Positions 8,007-19,445 of a stretch of 64,000 bases of DNA are shown here, piece after piece. Location of the stretch: positions 1,364,001 through 1,428,000 of the forward strand of contig NZ_JAPQES010000001.1 in assembly GCF_026735165.1 (NCBI RefSeq). The letters are read 5' to 3'. Position 1 is the first letter of the stretch; every line of letters starts with the position of its first letter. A program made the position numbers and the translations under genes. The stretch is from Clostridium ganghwense (GTDB taxonomy: Bacteria; Bacillota; Clostridia; Clostridiales; Clostridiaceae). A model generated the notes under the pieces. The model did not search any database. It was not told the DNA's origin and worked only from the letters and a program-made list of their open reading frames with translations.

Positions 8007-10013
8007 TTATATTTTAAATTTATCAACTACTGTTCTTAATTGATCTGAAAGATTATTTAACTTTTCCGCTGCTGAAACTATTTCATGAAGTCCAGCTGCT
8101 TGCTCTTCTGATGATGCACTAACTTCTTCTGCTGTAGCAGCTGCCTCTTGAGACACTGCTGAAGCTTGTGAAATGTTTACTACAACTAAATCTTTGTCTT
8201 CTTTAATTCCCATTAATGAATAACTTACTTTTTCTATATTAGCTTCTAGTGTATCCATAGCTTCTTTTATTTGCTTAAAACTTTCATTCGTTACTTGTAC
8301 ACTTTGTGCAGTTTTGTCATTTAACTCTGTTGATAAATTCAGCTTTTCAGCTACTTCACTAACACTGTTGTTCACTTCTCCTATTACCTTCTCTATTTGT
8401 GAAGCTGAATCTGCTGACTCTTCTGCAAGTTTTCTAACTTCTTCAGCAACTACCGCAAAGCCTTTTCCTGCTTCTCCTGCTCTTGCAGCTTCTATTGAGG
8501 CATTTAGAGCTAAAAGGTTAGTTTGTTCTGTTATACTCTTGATTGCTTCTGTAATTGCACCTATTTCTTTAGATTTTTCTGCTAAAGTTTGTACTTTTCC
8601 TACAACTTCTATATTGGCCTGATAATTTTCTTCAAACACTTGTGTCAATTCAGAAATTAATTGAGTACCATTACTGCTAGCTTTTTTAACCTCTACTGCT
8701 GCTTTAACCATACTATTAGAATCTTCTATAGATTCTTCAACCTTTTCTCCTAATTTGTCAGCTACATCTGATCCCTCATTTAGTTTTTCTGATTGGTGAA
8801 CAGAACCATCAGCTATTTGTTGTACAGCTTTTGCAACTTCAGCTCCAACTGCACTTGATTCTTCTGTTACAGATACAAGCGAATCTGAATTTTCTTTTAA
8901 TTCTTCTGATGCGCTAAGTATATTCTTAATAATACCAGAAATGTCATTAATTGTACTATTCACTGCATCTATAATTGTTTCTACCTCTGTAGTTAATCCT
9001 CTTTCTTTTTCTACCGTTACAGCAAAATTACCTTTTTGCATTTCTTCTAAACATCCTACGATTTTTTGAATAGGTTTGATTATAGTGGATTTAATAAACT
9101 TATTTCCCATAAAGATTGCTAATATTAAAGCAATTACTGCTATTAAAACATTAACTTTAACTTCCTTAATTATTTTACTTGTAAGTTCAGCTTTAGGTAT
9201 AAGTGCCGCAACAGTATATCCTGTAGATTCTTCTTTTTGTTTGAATACCATGTAGTTTACACCATCAATTTGTTTTTCAAACACTTTATCCTTTGAATCT
9301 AATATATCTTGCATATCTTTATCTTCTTTAGCTGTAGCACCTATTTTTTCAGCTTGTTTATGAGCTATGATGGTACCTTCTTTATCTAAAACTATTGAAA
9401 AACCATCTTTTCCTAGAGTTGTCTGTTGAACAGTTTCACTTAAATTTTCTAACATCAAGTCTATTCCTATTACTCCAACTACTTTACCTGAAGCATCTTC
9501 AACAGTTTTTGCAAAAGTTACTACATATAACTTATCATCATTTATATCTGTATATGGATTTGTTCTTATTACTTTACCTTTGTTTTCAACTGCTTCTTTG
9601 TACCAATCTCTTGATGTTGGATCATACCCTTCTTCAAATTCCTCTTCTGGCAATGAAATCATCCTTTTATCTTCAGTTCCTAAATATACAAATGCTATAT
9701 CCTTATGTGTCTTTATAAAAGCATCTAGTCTCTTTTTAAGCCATATTGCACCATCGGGATTTTCCATAATAGTTTTAGCATTTGGATCAAGTAAAAACAT
9801 TTCTACAGATTCCTTATTAACTTTATCTGTACTCTTTATAACTTCAACAATCTTATCTACACTTTTACTAGTTACCTCTTCAAACTCAGTTTTTATAGTA
9901 CCTCGTAAAGTATAATAATTAATAGAAGAAATCAAAAGCACAGGCACAAAAATAGCGATAATCATTAAGGCTATAATCTTGGTATGTAGACTATTCTTTT
10001 TTATTCCTTTCAT
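8007..10013 (-). CDS. Methyl-accepting chemotaxis protein 1 (dCache type)
   Basis: 668 residues. TM1 is about 12-35, an extracellular double-Cache domain spans about 40-280 ([26 protein letters not shown] is the typical Cache core), TM2 about 283-304, and a HAMP follows. The cytoplasmic coiled coil includes the invariant hairpin tip [35 protein letters not shown]. No CheB/CheR-tethering pentapeptide is at the C-terminus. Ribosome site GAAAGGTGTG precedes the ATG. Its signalling half is almost identical to chemoreceptor 2 while the Cache half differs, pointing to recent duplication with ligand-domain divergence. DPTSRDWY resembles amino-acid-binding dCache cores; the ligand is inference. Confidence 0.95.
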   Translation of the reverse strand: MKGIKKNSLHTKIIALMIIAIFVPVLLISSINYYTLRGTIKTEFEEVTSKSVDKIVEVIKSTDKVNKESVEMFLLDPNAKTIMENPDGAIWLKKRLDAFIKTHKDIAFVYLGTEDKRMISLPEEEFEEGYDPTSRDWYKEAVENKGKVIRTNPYTDINDDKLYVVTFAKTVEDASGKVVGVIGIDLMLENLSETVQQTTLGKDGFSIVLDKEGTIIAHKQAEKIGATAKEDKDMQDILDSKDKVFEKQIDGVNYMVFKQKEESTGYTVAALIPKAELTSKIIKEVKVNVLIAVIALILAIFMGNKFIKSTIIKPIQKIVGCLEEMQKGNFAVTVEKERGLTTEVETIIDAVNSTINDISGIIKNILSASEELKENSDSLVSVTEESSAVGAEVAKAVQQIADGSVHQSEKLNEGSDVADKLGEKVEESIEDSNSMVKAAVEVKKASSNGTQLISELTQVFEENYQANIEVVGKVQTLAEKSKEIGAITEAIKSITEQTNLLALNASIEAARAGEAGKGFAVVAEEVRKLAEESADSASQIEKVIGEVNNSVSEVAEKLNLSTELNDKTAQSVQVTNESFKQIKEAMDTLEANIEKVSYSLMGIKEDKDLVVVNISQASAVSQEAAATAEEVSASSEEQAAGLHEIVSAAEKLNNLSDQLRTVVDKFKI

Positions 10014-10058
10014 TACATTTTCACACCTTTCTAATAATTTATTTGCAGTTATACATCT

Positions 10059-10065
10059 TTCGACA
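10059..10065 (-). promoter_or_regulatory. Possible Spo0A box in the leader of chemoreceptor 1
   Basis: TGTCGAA on the minus strand, 46 bases before the ATG and about 30 bases after the SigD-like -10. A 7-mer alone is weak evidence. Confidence 0.25.
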
Positions 10066-10093
10066 TCTTTCGTATATTTTTAACACTTTTTAA

Positions 10094-10120
10094 ATTTCGT
10101 TATATTTTAACACGACTTTA
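10094..10120 (-). promoter_or_regulatory. SigD (FliA-type) promoter candidate for chemoreceptor 1
   Basis: TAAA (10117-10120), 15 bases, then AACGAAAT (10094-10101) on the minus strand; the known class is TAAA-N15-GCCGATAA. The same spacing and CGAAA core precede chemoreceptors 2 and 5. Confidence 0.45.
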
Positions 10121-10145
10121 ATAGTATTTATTGGATATACAAAAC

Positions 10146-10182
10146 AAAAAATCTCTAAGAAAAGTTTCTTAGAGATTTTTTT
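10146..10182 (-). terminator. Terminator after chemoreceptor 2
   Basis: AAAAAATCTCTAAGAA pairs with TTCTTAGAGATTTTTT. Same ATCTCTAAG core as the terminators near 7970, 12351 and 14537. Confidence 0.8.
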
Positions 10183-10194
10183 AATTTTTCATTC

Positions 10195-12216
10195 TTATAT
10201 TTTAAATTTATCAACTACTGTTCTCAATTGATCTGAAAGATTATTTAACTTTTCCGCTGCTGAAACTATTTCATGAAGTCCAGCTGCTTGCTCTTCTGAT
10301 GATGCACTAACTTCTTCTGCCGTAGCAGCCGCCTCTTCAGATACTGCTGAAGCTTCTGAAATATTCACCACAACTAAGTCTTTATCTTGTCTAATTTCCA
10401 TTAATGAACCGCTTACCTTTTCTATATTAGCCTCTAGTGTTTCTATAGAATCTTTTATTTGCTTAAAGCTTTCATTAGTTACATGTACACTTTGTGCAGT
10501 TTTATCATTTAACTCTGTTGATAAATTCAGCTTTTCAGCTACTTCACTAACACTGTTGTTTACTTCTCCTATTACCTTCTCTATTTGTGAAGCTGAATCT
10601 GCTGACTCTTCTGCAAGTTTTCTAACTTCTTCAGCAACTACCGCGAAACCACGTCCAGCTTCTCCTGCTCTTGCAGCTTCTATTGAGGCATTTAGAGCTA
10701 AAAGGTTCGTTTGTTCTGTTATACTCTTGATTGCCTCTGTAATTACACCTATTTCTTTAGACTTTTCTGCTAAAGTTTGTACTTTTCCTACAACTTCTAT
10801 ATTGGCCTGATAATTTTCTTCAAACACTTGTGTCAATTCAGAAATTAATTGAGTACCATTACTGCTAGCTTTTTTAACCTCTACTGCTGCTTTAACCATA
10901 CTATTAGAATCTTCTATAGATTCTTCAACCTTTTCTCCTAATTTGTCAGCTACATCTGATCCCTCATTTAGTTTTTCTGATTGGTGAACAGAACCATCAG
11001 CTATTTGTTGTACAGCTTTTGCAACTTCAGCTCCAACTGCACTTGATTCTTCTGTTACAGATACAAGAGAATCTGAATTTTCTTTTAATTCTTCTGATGC
11101 ATTAAGTATATTCTTAATAATACCAGAAATATCATTAATTGTACTATTCACTGCATCTATAATTGTTTCTACCTCTGTAGTTAATCCTCTTTCTTTTTCT
11201 ACCGTTACAGCAAAATTACCTTTTTGCATTTCTTCTAAACACCCTACGATTTTTTGAATAGGTTTGATTATAGTTGATTTAGTAAACTTATTTCCTATTA
11301 ATATTGCTAGTATTAAAGCAATTGCTGCCACTAAAATATTAACTTTAACTCCGCTAATTATTTTACTTGTAAGCTCAGCTTTAGGTATAAGTGCCGCAAC
11401 AGTATATCCTGTAGATTCTTCTTTTTGTTTGAATACCATGTAGCTTATACCATCTATTTGTTTTTCAAATATCATTTCGTTTGAATCTAATGTTTCTTGC
11501 ATAGCCTTATCTTCATTAGTTGTAGTACCTATTTTTTCAGCTTGTTTATGTGCTATGATAGTCCCTTCCTTATCTAGAACTACTGCGAATCCCTCTTCTC
11601 CAAGGGTTGTTTGCTGAACACTTTTACTTAGATTTTCTAAAGTTAAATCTATTCCTATTACTCCAACCACTTTACCTGAAGCATCTTCAACAGTTTTTGC
11701 AAATGTTACTACATACAGCTTTTCATTATTTGCATCTGTATACGGATTGGTTCTAATTACATTACCCTTATTCTCTATTGCTGCCTTATACCATGGTCTT
11801 GCTGTTGGATCATATCCATCCGGCATTTTTTGCTCTGGAAGTATAATCATTTTTTTATCTTCTGTTCCAAGGTACACCCCTAAAACATCCTTATGTGTCT
11901 TTACAAATGAATCAAGACTCTTTCTAAGCCATGCCTCATTAGCTGGACTCTCTATAATAGTTTTAGCATTTGGATTAAGTGAAAGCATTTCTGCCGATTC
12001 CTTATTAACTTTGTCTGTACTCTTTATAACTTCAACAATCTTATCTACACTTTTGCTAGTTACTTCTCTAAACTCTTCTCTTATAGTACTGCTCAAAGTG
12101 TAATAACTAATAGCGGAAATCAAAAGTACAGGCACTAAAATAGAAGTAATCATTAGTGCTAGAATCTTAGTATACAAACTATTTTTCTTGGTATTTTTTA
12201 TACCGAGTTTCTTCAT
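10195..12216 (-). CDS. Methyl-accepting chemotaxis protein 2 (dCache type)
   Basis: 673 residues with the same plan as chemoreceptor 1: TM1 about 17-40, dCache about 45-285 (core [29 protein letters not shown]), TM2 about 290-310, HAMP, and the signalling hairpin. The protein from about residue 230 onward, and much of the DNA, is nearly identical to chemoreceptor 1, so the pair arose by duplication or is kept alike by gene conversion. The ligand half has diverged more. It has its own SigD-like promoter and its own terminator, so it is probably a separate transcription unit. ATG follows AGAAAGGTGTG. Confidence 0.95.
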   Translation of the reverse strand: MKKLGIKNTKKNSLYTKILALMITSILVPVLLISAISYYTLSSTIREEFREVTSKSVDKIVEVIKSTDKVNKESAEMLSLNPNAKTIIESPANEAWLRKSLDSFVKTHKDVLGVYLGTEDKKMIILPEQKMPDGYDPTARPWYKAAIENKGNVIRTNPYTDANNEKLYVVTFAKTVEDASGKVVGVIGIDLTLENLSKSVQQTTLGEEGFAVVLDKEGTIIAHKQAEKIGTTTNEDKAMQETLDSNEMIFEKQIDGISYMVFKQKEESTGYTVAALIPKAELTSKIISGVKVNILVAAIALILAILIGNKFTKSTIIKPIQKIVGCLEEMQKGNFAVTVEKERGLTTEVETIIDAVNSTINDISGIIKNILNASEELKENSDSLVSVTEESSAVGAEVAKAVQQIADGSVHQSEKLNEGSDVADKLGEKVEESIEDSNSMVKAAVEVKKASSNGTQLISELTQVFEENYQANIEVVGKVQTLAEKSKEIGVITEAIKSITEQTNLLALNASIEAARAGEAGRGFAVVAEEVRKLAEESADSASQIEKVIGEVNNSVSEVAEKLNLSTELNDKTAQSVHVTNESFKQIKDSIETLEANIEKVSGSLMEIRQDKDLVVVNISEASAVSEEAAATAEEVSASSEEQAAGLHEIVSAAEKLNNLSDQLRTVVDKFKI

Positions 12217-12297
12217 ATTTTCACACCTTTCTACTTGTTTCGTTTCAGTTTACACCACCTTTTTCAGATTTTTCTAAATTTTTTATTATATTTATTA

Positions 12298-12324
12298 ATT
12301 TCGTAAAATTTTAACGTAACTTTA
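12298..12324 (-). promoter_or_regulatory. SigD-type promoter candidate for chemoreceptor 2
   Basis: TAAA (12321-12324), 15 bases, TACGAAAT (12298-12305) on the minus strand. The block is conserved with the region upstream of chemoreceptor 1 (TAAAG...CGTTAAAAT...ACGAAAT). Confidence 0.45.
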
Positions 12325-12350
12325 ATGTAATTTCATGGTATATTCAAAAA

Positions 12351-12388
12351 TACAAAATCTCTAAGAAAAACATCTTAGAGATTTTGTA
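12351..12388 (-). terminator. Terminator after chemoreceptor 3
   Basis: TACAAAATCTCTAAGA and TCTTAGAGATTTTGTA form a perfect 16-bp stem with a short AAAACA-type loop. Confidence 0.8.
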
Positions 12389-12404
12389 TTTTGTATTTTA
12401 TGTT

Positions 12405-14423
12405 TTATATTTGAAATTTACTAACTAATTCTTTAAGCTCTTCTGATAACTTATTTAGGTTTTCCGATGATGAAACTATTTCTTGCAATCCAGCTGCTTG
12501 TTCCTCCGAAGATGCACCTACTTCCCCTGAAATAATAACCGCTTCTTGAGCTACAGATGAAGCATCTGAAATATTAGCCACAACTAAATCTTTATCTTCT
12601 TTAACTTCTATTAATAAACTGCTTACCTTTTCTATATTAGCTTCCAATATTCCTATAGCTTCTTGTATCTGCATAAAGCTTTTTTTAGTTCCTTGTACAC
12701 ACTGTGCAGTTTTATCATTTAACTCTGTTGATAAATTTAGCTTTTCAGCTACTTCACTAACACTATTTTTTATTTCTTCTATTACCTTTTCTATTTGTGA
12801 AGCTGAATATGCTGACTCTTCTGCAAGCTTTCTAACTTCTTCAGCAACTACCGCAAAGCCTCGCCCTGCATCTCCTGCCCTTGCAGCTTCTATTGAAGCG
12901 TTTAGAGCTAATAAATTAGTTTGTTCTGTTATACCCTTGATTGCATCGGTAATTACACCTATCTGATTTGACTTTTCTGCTAAAGATGTTACCGTTCCCA
13001 CAACCTCTATATTTGCCATATAATTCTCTTCAAATACTTGTGTTAAGTCACAAATGATTTGAGTACCACTGTTGCTAGCTTTTTTAACCTCTACTGCAGC
13101 TTTAACCATATTATTAGAATCTTCTATAGATTCTTCAACCATTTCTCCTAATTTGTCAGCTATATCAAAACCTTCATTTAATTTTTCTGATTGCTCAATA
13201 GAACCATCAGATATCTGTTGTATAGCTTTTGCAACTTCAACTCCAGCCGCACTTGATTCTTCTGTTACAGATACAAGTGAATTTGAATTTTCTTTTAATT
13301 GATATGATGCTTTAAGTATACTTCTAAGAATTTCTACAACCTCATCAATTGTATTATTAAGTGCAAAACTTATACTTTCTATTTCATTACAAAGACCCTT
13401 ATCTTTTTCTACTTTTGCTGTAAAGTTGCCTTTAGTTAGCTCTCCTAATACTTCTACAACTTTTTTAATCGGGTTAACTATAGTATTTTTAGTAAATTTA
13501 CATCCAATAAAAATTGCTACTATTAAAGCAATCAATGTAACTAAAATATTAAATTTAATTGCTGAAAATATCTTACTTGTTAATTCAGCTTTAGGTATAA
13601 GTCCAGCAACAGTGTACCCTGTAACTTCTTCTTTTTGTTTAAAGACCATATGATTTACACCATCAATTTTCTTTTCAAATATCTTATCTTTTGAATCCAA
13701 GATATCTTGTATAGCTTTATTTTCTTTAGATGTAATACCTACTTTTTCACTCTGCTTATGTGCTATGACAGTACCTTCACTGTCTAAAACTATAGAGAAT
13801 CCATTTTCTCCAAGAGTTGTCTGCTCAATACTTTTATTTAAATCATCCAATGTCATGTCCATTCCTATTACTCCAACTACTTTACCAAAAGAATCTTCAA
13901 CAGTTTTTGCAAAAGTTACAATATATAAATCCTTATTATTTATATCTTTATAAGGATTTGTTCTAATTACTTTTCCTTTATTTTGTATAGCTTCTTTATA
14001 CCACAACCGCTCTGTAGGATTATACCCATCAACCATTTTATGATTAGAAAGTATAATCATCCTTTCATCTATAGTTCCAAGATATACAGATAAAATATCC
14101 TTATGTGTCATTCTAAAAGCATTAAGACTCCTTCTAAGCCAAACTTCATTAGGTGGGTTTTGTATAATAGTCTTAGCATTAGGATCACGTGAAAGCATTT
14201 CTACTGATTGCCTATTAATTTTGTCAGTAGCCCCTATAACTTCGAAAACCTTGTCCACATTTTTACTCGTTACATCTTTAAAATCTTTATTTATAGTGCT
14301 GCTTAAAGTATAATAACTAATAATTGAAATCAAAAATACAGGGACCAAAATACAGGCAATTATCAAACCTATAATTCGCGTATATAAACTTTTATTTTTT
14401 CTTTTCTTTATATCTTGATTCAT
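12405..14423 (-). CDS. Methyl-accepting chemotaxis protein 3 (dCache type)
   Basis: 672 residues. TM1 about 14-36, dCache about 42-282 ([29 protein letters not shown]), TM2 about 287-307, then HAMP and signalling domain with the conserved tip [35 protein letters not shown]. More diverged from chemoreceptors 1 and 2 than they are from each other, both in the ligand half and in the distal coiled coil. Upstream, ACCGATAA at 14459-14466 (minus strand) matches a SigD -10, but no TAAA lies 15 bases before it. ATG follows AGAAAGGGTGAAG. Confidence 0.95.
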   Translation of the reverse strand: MNQDIKKRKNKSLYTRIIGLIIACILVPVFLISIISYYTLSSTINKDFKDVTSKNVDKVFEVIGATDKINRQSVEMLSRDPNAKTIIQNPPNEVWLRRSLNAFRMTHKDILSVYLGTIDERMIILSNHKMVDGYNPTERLWYKEAIQNKGKVIRTNPYKDINNKDLYIVTFAKTVEDSFGKVVGVIGMDMTLDDLNKSIEQTTLGENGFSIVLDSEGTVIAHKQSEKVGITSKENKAIQDILDSKDKIFEKKIDGVNHMVFKQKEEVTGYTVAGLIPKAELTSKIFSAIKFNILVTLIALIVAIFIGCKFTKNTIVNPIKKVVEVLGELTKGNFTAKVEKDKGLCNEIESISFALNNTIDEVVEILRSILKASYQLKENSNSLVSVTEESSAAGVEVAKAIQQISDGSIEQSEKLNEGFDIADKLGEMVEESIEDSNNMVKAAVEVKKASNSGTQIICDLTQVFEENYMANIEVVGTVTSLAEKSNQIGVITDAIKGITEQTNLLALNASIEAARAGDAGRGFAVVAEEVRKLAEESAYSASQIEKVIEEIKNSVSEVAEKLNLSTELNDKTAQCVQGTKKSFMQIQEAIGILEANIEKVSSLLIEVKEDKDLVVANISDASSVAQEAVIISGEVGASSEEQAAGLQEIVSSSENLNKLSEELKELVSKFQI

Positions 14424-14536
14424 ATATCTTCACCCTTTCTATTAATTTGACTATGTTTTTATCGGTTTATATACATTTATCATATATTATAGCATATTAT
14501 AACCTAAATGTAATTTAATGGTATATAAATGTAAAT

Positions 14537-14569
14537 AAAAATCTCTAAGAATTTTACTTAGAGATTTTT
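14537..14569 (-). terminator. Terminator after chemoreceptor 4
   Basis: AAAAATCTCTAAG pairs with CTTAGAGATTTTT around AATTTTA. Fourth copy of the ATCTCTAAG stem core. Confidence 0.8.
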
Positions 14570-14574
14570 ATTTG

Positions 14575-16587
14575 CTATATTTGAAATTTACTAACTAATT
14601 GCTTAAGTTCTTCTGATAAATCGCTTAGTTTTTCTGATGATGAAACTATTTCTTGAAGACCTGATGCCTGTTCTTCACAAGATGCACTTACTTCTTGTGA
14701 AGTAGATGCAGCCTCCTGAGCCACTAATGAAACTTCCTCGATATTTGAAAGTACTGAATCTTTACCTGATTTTATATCATTTAAAGAAAGGCTTACTTTT
14801 TCAATATTAGATTCAAGCGTTTCTACGGCTTGTCTTATTTTATTGAAACTTTCCTTTGTATCACTTACATTTACTGCTGTTTTATCATTTAACTCTGTTG
14901 AATGTTTTAGTTTTTCAAATACATCATTTACACTTCTTTTTACTTCACCAATTACTTTTTCTATTTCTGAAGCTGAATATGCTGATTCTTCTGCAAGTTT
15001 TCTAACCTCTTCAGCAACTACAGCAAAACCACGTCCTGCCTCTCCAGCTCTTGCTGCCTCAATTGATGCATTCAAAGCTAGAAGGTTTGTCTGTTCTGTT
15101 ATGTTCTTAATTGCATCAGTAATTACACCTATTCTATTTGATTTTTCTGCTAAGGCTTGCACTTCTTCTGCAACATCTATATTAGCTGCATAGTTTTCTT
15201 CAAATACTTGAGTTAAGTTTATCATCAACTTAGCCCCTTCATGACCTGTCTCCTTGACTTTTGCAGCATATCTCATCATATTTATAGAATCATTTATAGA
15301 TTCTTCAACATCCCGTCCAAGTTTTTCTGCAATTTCAGAGCTTTCATTTAGCTTTTCAGATTGACATATCGAACCATCAGCTATTTGCTGTACAGCCCTT
15401 GCTACTTCATCACCAGTAGTACTCGACTCTTCTGCTACAGTTAATAGTTCTTCTGAATTTTCTTTAAGATTATCTGAAGCCCCTGATATACTTTCAACAA
15501 TCTTAGCTACCTCCACTGTAGTATTATTAACAGCATCAATAATATCTTCTATTTCGCCAGTAATTCCTTTAGTCTTTTGAGCTCTAGCTTTAAAATTTCC
15601 TTTACTTAATTCTTCAAAAATATATAAAATATTTTTAACTGGTTTAATTAAATTTTTCTTAGTAAATTTGTTTCCAGCATATGTTGCTAAAACTAAAACA
15701 ATGAGTGATACTATAATATTTAATTTTATTGGTGCATAAATTTTATTTGAAAGTTCAGTTTTAGGTACTATTCCTAAAACAGTATATCCTGTATCTTTTT
15801 CTACTTCTTTAAAAACTAAACATTTAACACCATCAATTGTTTTTTCAAATACATCCTCTGTAATATTTAATAATTCTTGTGTGACTTTATCATCCTTAGA
15901 AGTAGTTCCAACTTTTTTAACATCCTTATGAGCTATAATAGTGCCCTCTTTATCAATAAGCACTGAATATCCATTTTTCCCAATAGTTATTTCTGAAACT
16001 ATTTTACTCAGATCATCTAACTTTATATCAATTCCAATTACTCCAACCGGCTTACCTGCAGCATCTTTAACGAATTTTGCAAAAGTTACTTCATACTGTT
16101 TATCATTTATTCTATTTTTATAAGGACTGGTTAAAATTATCTCTCCATTTCCATCCATAGCATCTTTATACCACGCTCTTTTACTTGGATCAAACCCTTC
16201 TGGAACATCTTGTTTAGGAAGTAAAATCATCTTCTTATCTTCAGTACCTAAATATGCACTAGATACTCCCGTGTGTGATTTTATGAAGGAATCGAGAGCT
16301 TTTCTAAGCCACATTTCACTATCAACATTAGACGTTATTGCTATTACATTAGGATCTTGAGACAACATTTCTACTGACTCTTTGCTTGTCTTATCTAAAT
16401 TCTTTATTACTTCAATTATTCTGTGTACATTATCTCCAGTCATTTCTTTAAAATCAGATTCCATGTTTTTACTTATAGAGTAATAACCAATACAAGAAAC
16501 AATAATTAAGGGTACTAATATCGCTATACCTAACAAGCTTAAAATTTGACCATATAAGCTCTTTTTCTTAATTTTTTTCTTTTTCAT
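14575..16587 (-). CDS. Methyl-accepting chemotaxis protein 4 (dCache type)
   Basis: 670 residues. TM1 about 14-36, dCache about 42-282 ([29 protein letters not shown]), TM2 about 287-307, HAMP, and the standard signalling hairpin. The most divergent of the four tandem copies, probably the oldest duplicate. Ligand residues differ from the others, so a different attractant is likely (inference). ATG follows GGGGGAATAAT. No SigD-like promoter with proper spacing was found upstream. Confidence 0.95.
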   Translation of the reverse strand: MKKKKIKKKSLYGQILSLLGIAILVPLIIVSCIGYYSISKNMESDFKEMTGDNVHRIIEVIKNLDKTSKESVEMLSQDPNVIAITSNVDSEMWLRKALDSFIKSHTGVSSAYLGTEDKKMILLPKQDVPEGFDPSKRAWYKDAMDGNGEIILTSPYKNRINDKQYEVTFAKFVKDAAGKPVGVIGIDIKLDDLSKIVSEITIGKNGYSVLIDKEGTIIAHKDVKKVGTTSKDDKVTQELLNITEDVFEKTIDGVKCLVFKEVEKDTGYTVLGIVPKTELSNKIYAPIKLNIIVSLIVLVLATYAGNKFTKKNLIKPVKNILYIFEELSKGNFKARAQKTKGITGEIEDIIDAVNNTTVEVAKIVESISGASDNLKENSEELLTVAEESSTTGDEVARAVQQIADGSICQSEKLNESSEIAEKLGRDVEESINDSINMMRYAAKVKETGHEGAKLMINLTQVFEENYAANIDVAEEVQALAEKSNRIGVITDAIKNITEQTNLLALNASIEAARAGEAGRGFAVVAEEVRKLAEESAYSASEIEKVIGEVKRSVNDVFEKLKHSTELNDKTAVNVSDTKESFNKIRQAVETLESNIEKVSLSLNDIKSGKDSVLSNIEEVSLVAQEAASTSQEVSASCEEQASGLQEIVSSSEKLSDLSEELKQLVSKFQI

Positions 16588-16721
16588 ATTATTCCCCCAT
16601 TGTTTTTATTATTTGTAATCGTTTTACATCTGTAAAAAACAACCCTTTATTACTATAATTTACCTCATTTCTGATAAATTGGCAATATTTTCAGAAAAAT
16701 TTAATTCTTAACATAAAAATA

Positions 16722-16754
16722 AAATCCATAAAGACTATACGTCTTTATGGATTT
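16722..16754 (-). terminator. Terminator of the OPT-PqqD operon
   Basis: AAATCCATAAAGAC and GTCTTTATGGATTT form a perfect 14-bp stem with loop TATAC. On the minus strand it overlaps the end of the PqqD-like gene and is followed by TTATTTTTATG. Confidence 0.85.
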
Positions 16755-17142
16755 CAAACTTTATAAACTTATTATTTTTAAGTATTTTCATAAAATGTAC
16801 TGTTCTATTTATAGCTTCTTTCTCTTCAACACCATAAGTCTTCATAAACTCTTTACATAAATCAAGAACAGTTCTTTTTCCATTAATTCTATTCCATATA
16901 AAACTTCCAATTTCATCAAGGTGTACATAAAGCTCTTTATGAGATTTTCTAAAGATTTTAAGGAAAAACCTATCCATTTTACTATCTCGCCTTATTACTA
17001 TTGTTAAATTGGAATCATCTTCTACCTTTTCATATAAAGTAGGTTTACTAAAAGAATTATTTATGTACTTATTTAAGTGTATATTCTTTTTTACTTCATT
17101 TTTACGAGGAATGAATTCTAATAAATTATTACGCTGCTTCAT
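16735..17142 (-). CDS. PqqD-like (RRE-fold) protein
   Basis: 135 residues. Residues ~70-130 match the PqqD pattern: HLDEIGSFIWNRINGKRTVLDLCKEFMKTYGVEEKEA, a winged-helix peptide-binding fold (RiPP recognition element). The N-terminal ~60 residues are basic and unassigned. Its ATG lies inside the last codons of the OPT transporter gene (14-base overlap), so the two are translationally coupled. No radical SAM enzyme or precursor peptide gene is near. PqqD proteins bind leader peptides for modifying enzymes; here a link to peptide uptake is an inference from the operon alone. Confidence 0.75.
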   Translation of the reverse strand: MKQRNNLLEFIPRKNEVKKNIHLNKYINNSFSKPTLYEKVEDDSNLTIVIRRDSKMDRFFLKIFRKSHKELYVHLDEIGSFIWNRINGKRTVLDLCKEFMKTYGVEEKEAINRTVHFMKILKNNKFIKFEIHKDV

Positions 17143-19084
17143 GAAGTTCCTCTGGCTTTCTAATATTTGAATAGTAATATAAAATAACTAACAATATTCC
17201 ATAAGGTATCAACGTAAACCAATTATTATGCGTAAATGCAATATCTTTACCAAAATTTATATTAGGTACTGATGCATAATTAACATGGAAATATGAATAT
17301 ATAGCAAGAATAACTCCCATCAATGAGTCTCCTGCAACAAGCCCTGATGCAAACAATATTCCACTTTCACGTCTGATTGCAAGTTCTTTACCTGATTTTC
17401 TTTTTTCTAATAATCCTCTAATTAATCCTCCAAGAATTGGTGCTGTTGATAGTGAAATTGGAAGATATAATCCTATAGCAAAAGGTAATACCGGGATTCC
17501 TAACATTTCAACAACAGCTCCTATTGCCATACCTATAAATATTAATATCCATGGAAGCTGTCCTGTAAATATCCCTTTTACAAGTGATGCCATAAGCATT
17601 GCTTGTGGTGCTGGAAGTTTTTCTGAACCTATTCCATATGTTGATGATAAAAGATAAACTACAAAACCTATAGATATTGCAGATGCTAAAACACCAATAA
17701 GTTCACCCATTTGTTGTTTTCTAGGTGTTGCTCCCACTAAGAAACCAGTTTTTAAATCTTGTGATGTATCTCCAGTAATTCCTACTGCAATACAAACTAT
17801 AATACCAACAAATAATGTCGCAACCATTCCTGCTTCACCTTTTGCACCCATTCCCTTTAATATAAGAGAAGTTACAAGAAGTGTTGCAATTGTCATACCT
17901 GAAATTGGGTTATTTGATGTAAGACCAACCATCTTAGCTGCAACCGGTACAAACAAGAATGAGAATACAAGTACAATTAACGCTCTAACTATTCCTAATT
18001 TAAGTGGTGGTAAGAATGCCATAAATATAAATAATGCTGCAATTAACATGAAAACTAATCCCATATTCATATCTTGATCCGTTCTAGGAAGATTTCCATC
18101 AGCATCTTTACCCTTAAATAATTGTTGAAAACCTAATCTGAAGCTGTTAAACATTACAGGAATAACTTTCAGGAAGCTCCAAAGTCCTCCAAAAATAACT
18201 GCTCCTGTACCTATATATTTTAAATAATATTTCCAAATCTCATCAGGTCCCATAGTTGAGATTAATTCAGTCGCTGGTGCAACTGCATGTGGAAGTGCTG
18301 CTCCAAAATAAGATATTATAGGTGTAATTACAAGCCAACCAAGAGCTGCTCCTGCAAGCATAATAGCTGCAATTCTTGGTCCCATTACATAACCTACTCC
18401 AAGTAAAGCTGGCGCTGCATCTATTCCTATATATCCATTAGTAAGTCCCTTTACTGAAATTCCAACTTCTTCCTTCCAAAGTTCAAATCCAGTAAGGCAC
18501 AGAGTATATAAACCTGCTAGTCCACCTCCTACAAATAGTACCTTTGCAGAGCTTCCCCCAGCTTCTCCTGCAACTAAAACTTCTGCACAAGCTGTACCAT
18601 CTGGAAAAGGAAGCTTTCCATGTTCATCTGATACAAAATATCTTCTAAGTGGTATTAATATTAATACTCCAAGTACTCCACCTACAAATGCCATTACAGA
18701 GATGTTAAATATACTTATATCCATCCCCCATACCATAAGAGCTGGAACTGTAAAAATAACTCCTGCTGCTACAGATTCACCAGCAGAACCTATAGTTTGA
18801 ACCATATTATTTTCAAGTACTGTTCCTCTTTTTAATATTCCTCTAAGTATTGCCATTGATGTAACCGCACAAGGAACTGATGCTCCTACAGTTTGTCCTA
18901 ATTTCAATCCTAAATAAGCATTAGCTGCTCCAAAAACTACTGCTAATATAATTCCAAGTAAAATAGATTGAAATGTAAGCTCAGGCATAGATGTACTGGC
19001 TGATACATATGGTTCATATTCACTACCAGGTATCATCTCATATGCCCCTTGTGATAAAGTTTTTCTTTTTGTCAATTTTGACAT
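17129..19084 (-). CDS. OPT-family oligopeptide transporter
   Basis: 651 residues from the ATG at 19084, which follows AAGGAGG by 9 bases; earlier in-frame starts lack a ribosome site. About 14-16 hydrophobic helices are visible, with ELTFQSILLGIILAVVFGAANAYLGLKLGQTVGAS near the N-terminus, the opening signature of OPT transporters. Members import oligopeptides or metal chelates with protons. The gene has a good SigA promoter and a 125-base leader. In a proteolytic anaerobe peptide uptake is plausible; substrate not deducible. Confidence 0.9.
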   Translation of the reverse strand: MSKLTKRKTLSQGAYEMIPGSEYEPYVSASTSMPELTFQSILLGIILAVVFGAANAYLGLKLGQTVGASVPCAVTSMAILRGILKRGTVLENNMVQTIGSAGESVAAGVIFTVPALMVWGMDISIFNISVMAFVGGVLGVLILIPLRRYFVSDEHGKLPFPDGTACAEVLVAGEAGGSSAKVLFVGGGLAGLYTLCLTGFELWKEEVGISVKGLTNGYIGIDAAPALLGVGYVMGPRIAAIMLAGAALGWLVITPIISYFGAALPHAVAPATELISTMGPDEIWKYYLKYIGTGAVIFGGLWSFLKVIPVMFNSFRLGFQQLFKGKDADGNLPRTDQDMNMGLVFMLIAALFIFMAFLPPLKLGIVRALIVLVFSFLFVPVAAKMVGLTSNNPISGMTIATLLVTSLILKGMGAKGEAGMVATLFVGIIVCIAVGITGDTSQDLKTGFLVGATPRKQQMGELIGVLASAISIGFVVYLLSSTYGIGSEKLPAPQAMLMASLVKGIFTGQLPWILIFIGMAIGAVVEMLGIPVLPFAIGLYLPISLSTAPILGGLIRGLLEKRKSGKELAIRRESGILFASGLVAGDSLMGVILAIYSYFHVNYASVPNINFGKDIAFTHNNWFTLIPYGILLVILYYYSNIRKPEELHEAA

Positions 19085-19216
19085 AATAATTTTCCTCCTT
19101 GTTGCATTAACTGTTAAGCCCCTAAAATATAATTTTCCTTTAATAATTCCTATACCCCAGAGAAAAACTATTTTTTGAATATTTTTAACTTTTATGTATA
19201 AAAACACACAATTTTC

Positions 19217-19245
19217 ATTATATTTATTAAATTTGTTTATGTCAA
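19217..19245 (-). promoter_or_regulatory. SigA promoter of the OPT operon
   Basis: TTGACA (19240-19245), 17 bases, TATAAT (19217-19222) on the minus strand: a perfect consensus. The 361-base gap 19085-19445 holds this promoter, a leader of roughly 125 bases with no riboswitch I recognise, and the terminator of chemoreceptor 5. Confidence 0.85.
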
Positions 19246-19380
19246 CTGAACTAAGTATAACTATTCTCTTTTTCTTTGTGTTTTTTTGTCATTTTATCAA
19301 AATATATTATTTTATGTGAATGTTTTCGTATAAATTCACAATTTTTTAAAGACAATTGACCGTCATGTATGAACAAAAGA

Positions 19381-19412
19381 AAGATAGGGACTTTTACGCA
19401 TATCCCTATCTT
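19381..19412 (-). terminator. Terminator of chemoreceptor 5
   Basis: AAGATAGGGA pairs with TCCCTATCTT; on the minus strand the stem is followed by TCTTTTGTTC. Confidence 0.7.
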
Positions 19413-19445
19413 CTCTAACCTTTGTTTTAGTTTATTTAGTATTTT

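Noticed and set aside
8314-10810. Long open frames on the plus strand inside the chemoreceptor genes
   Set aside because: They repeat at the same relative place in each paralogue, lack ribosome sites, and mirror the conserved signalling domain on the other strand.
16588-16734. SigD promoter for chemoreceptor 4
   Set aside because: AACGATTA is present but no TAAA lies at the required distance.
19085-19216. Riboswitch in the OPT leader
   Set aside because: No known aptamer core or terminator/antiterminator pair could be recognised in the leader.
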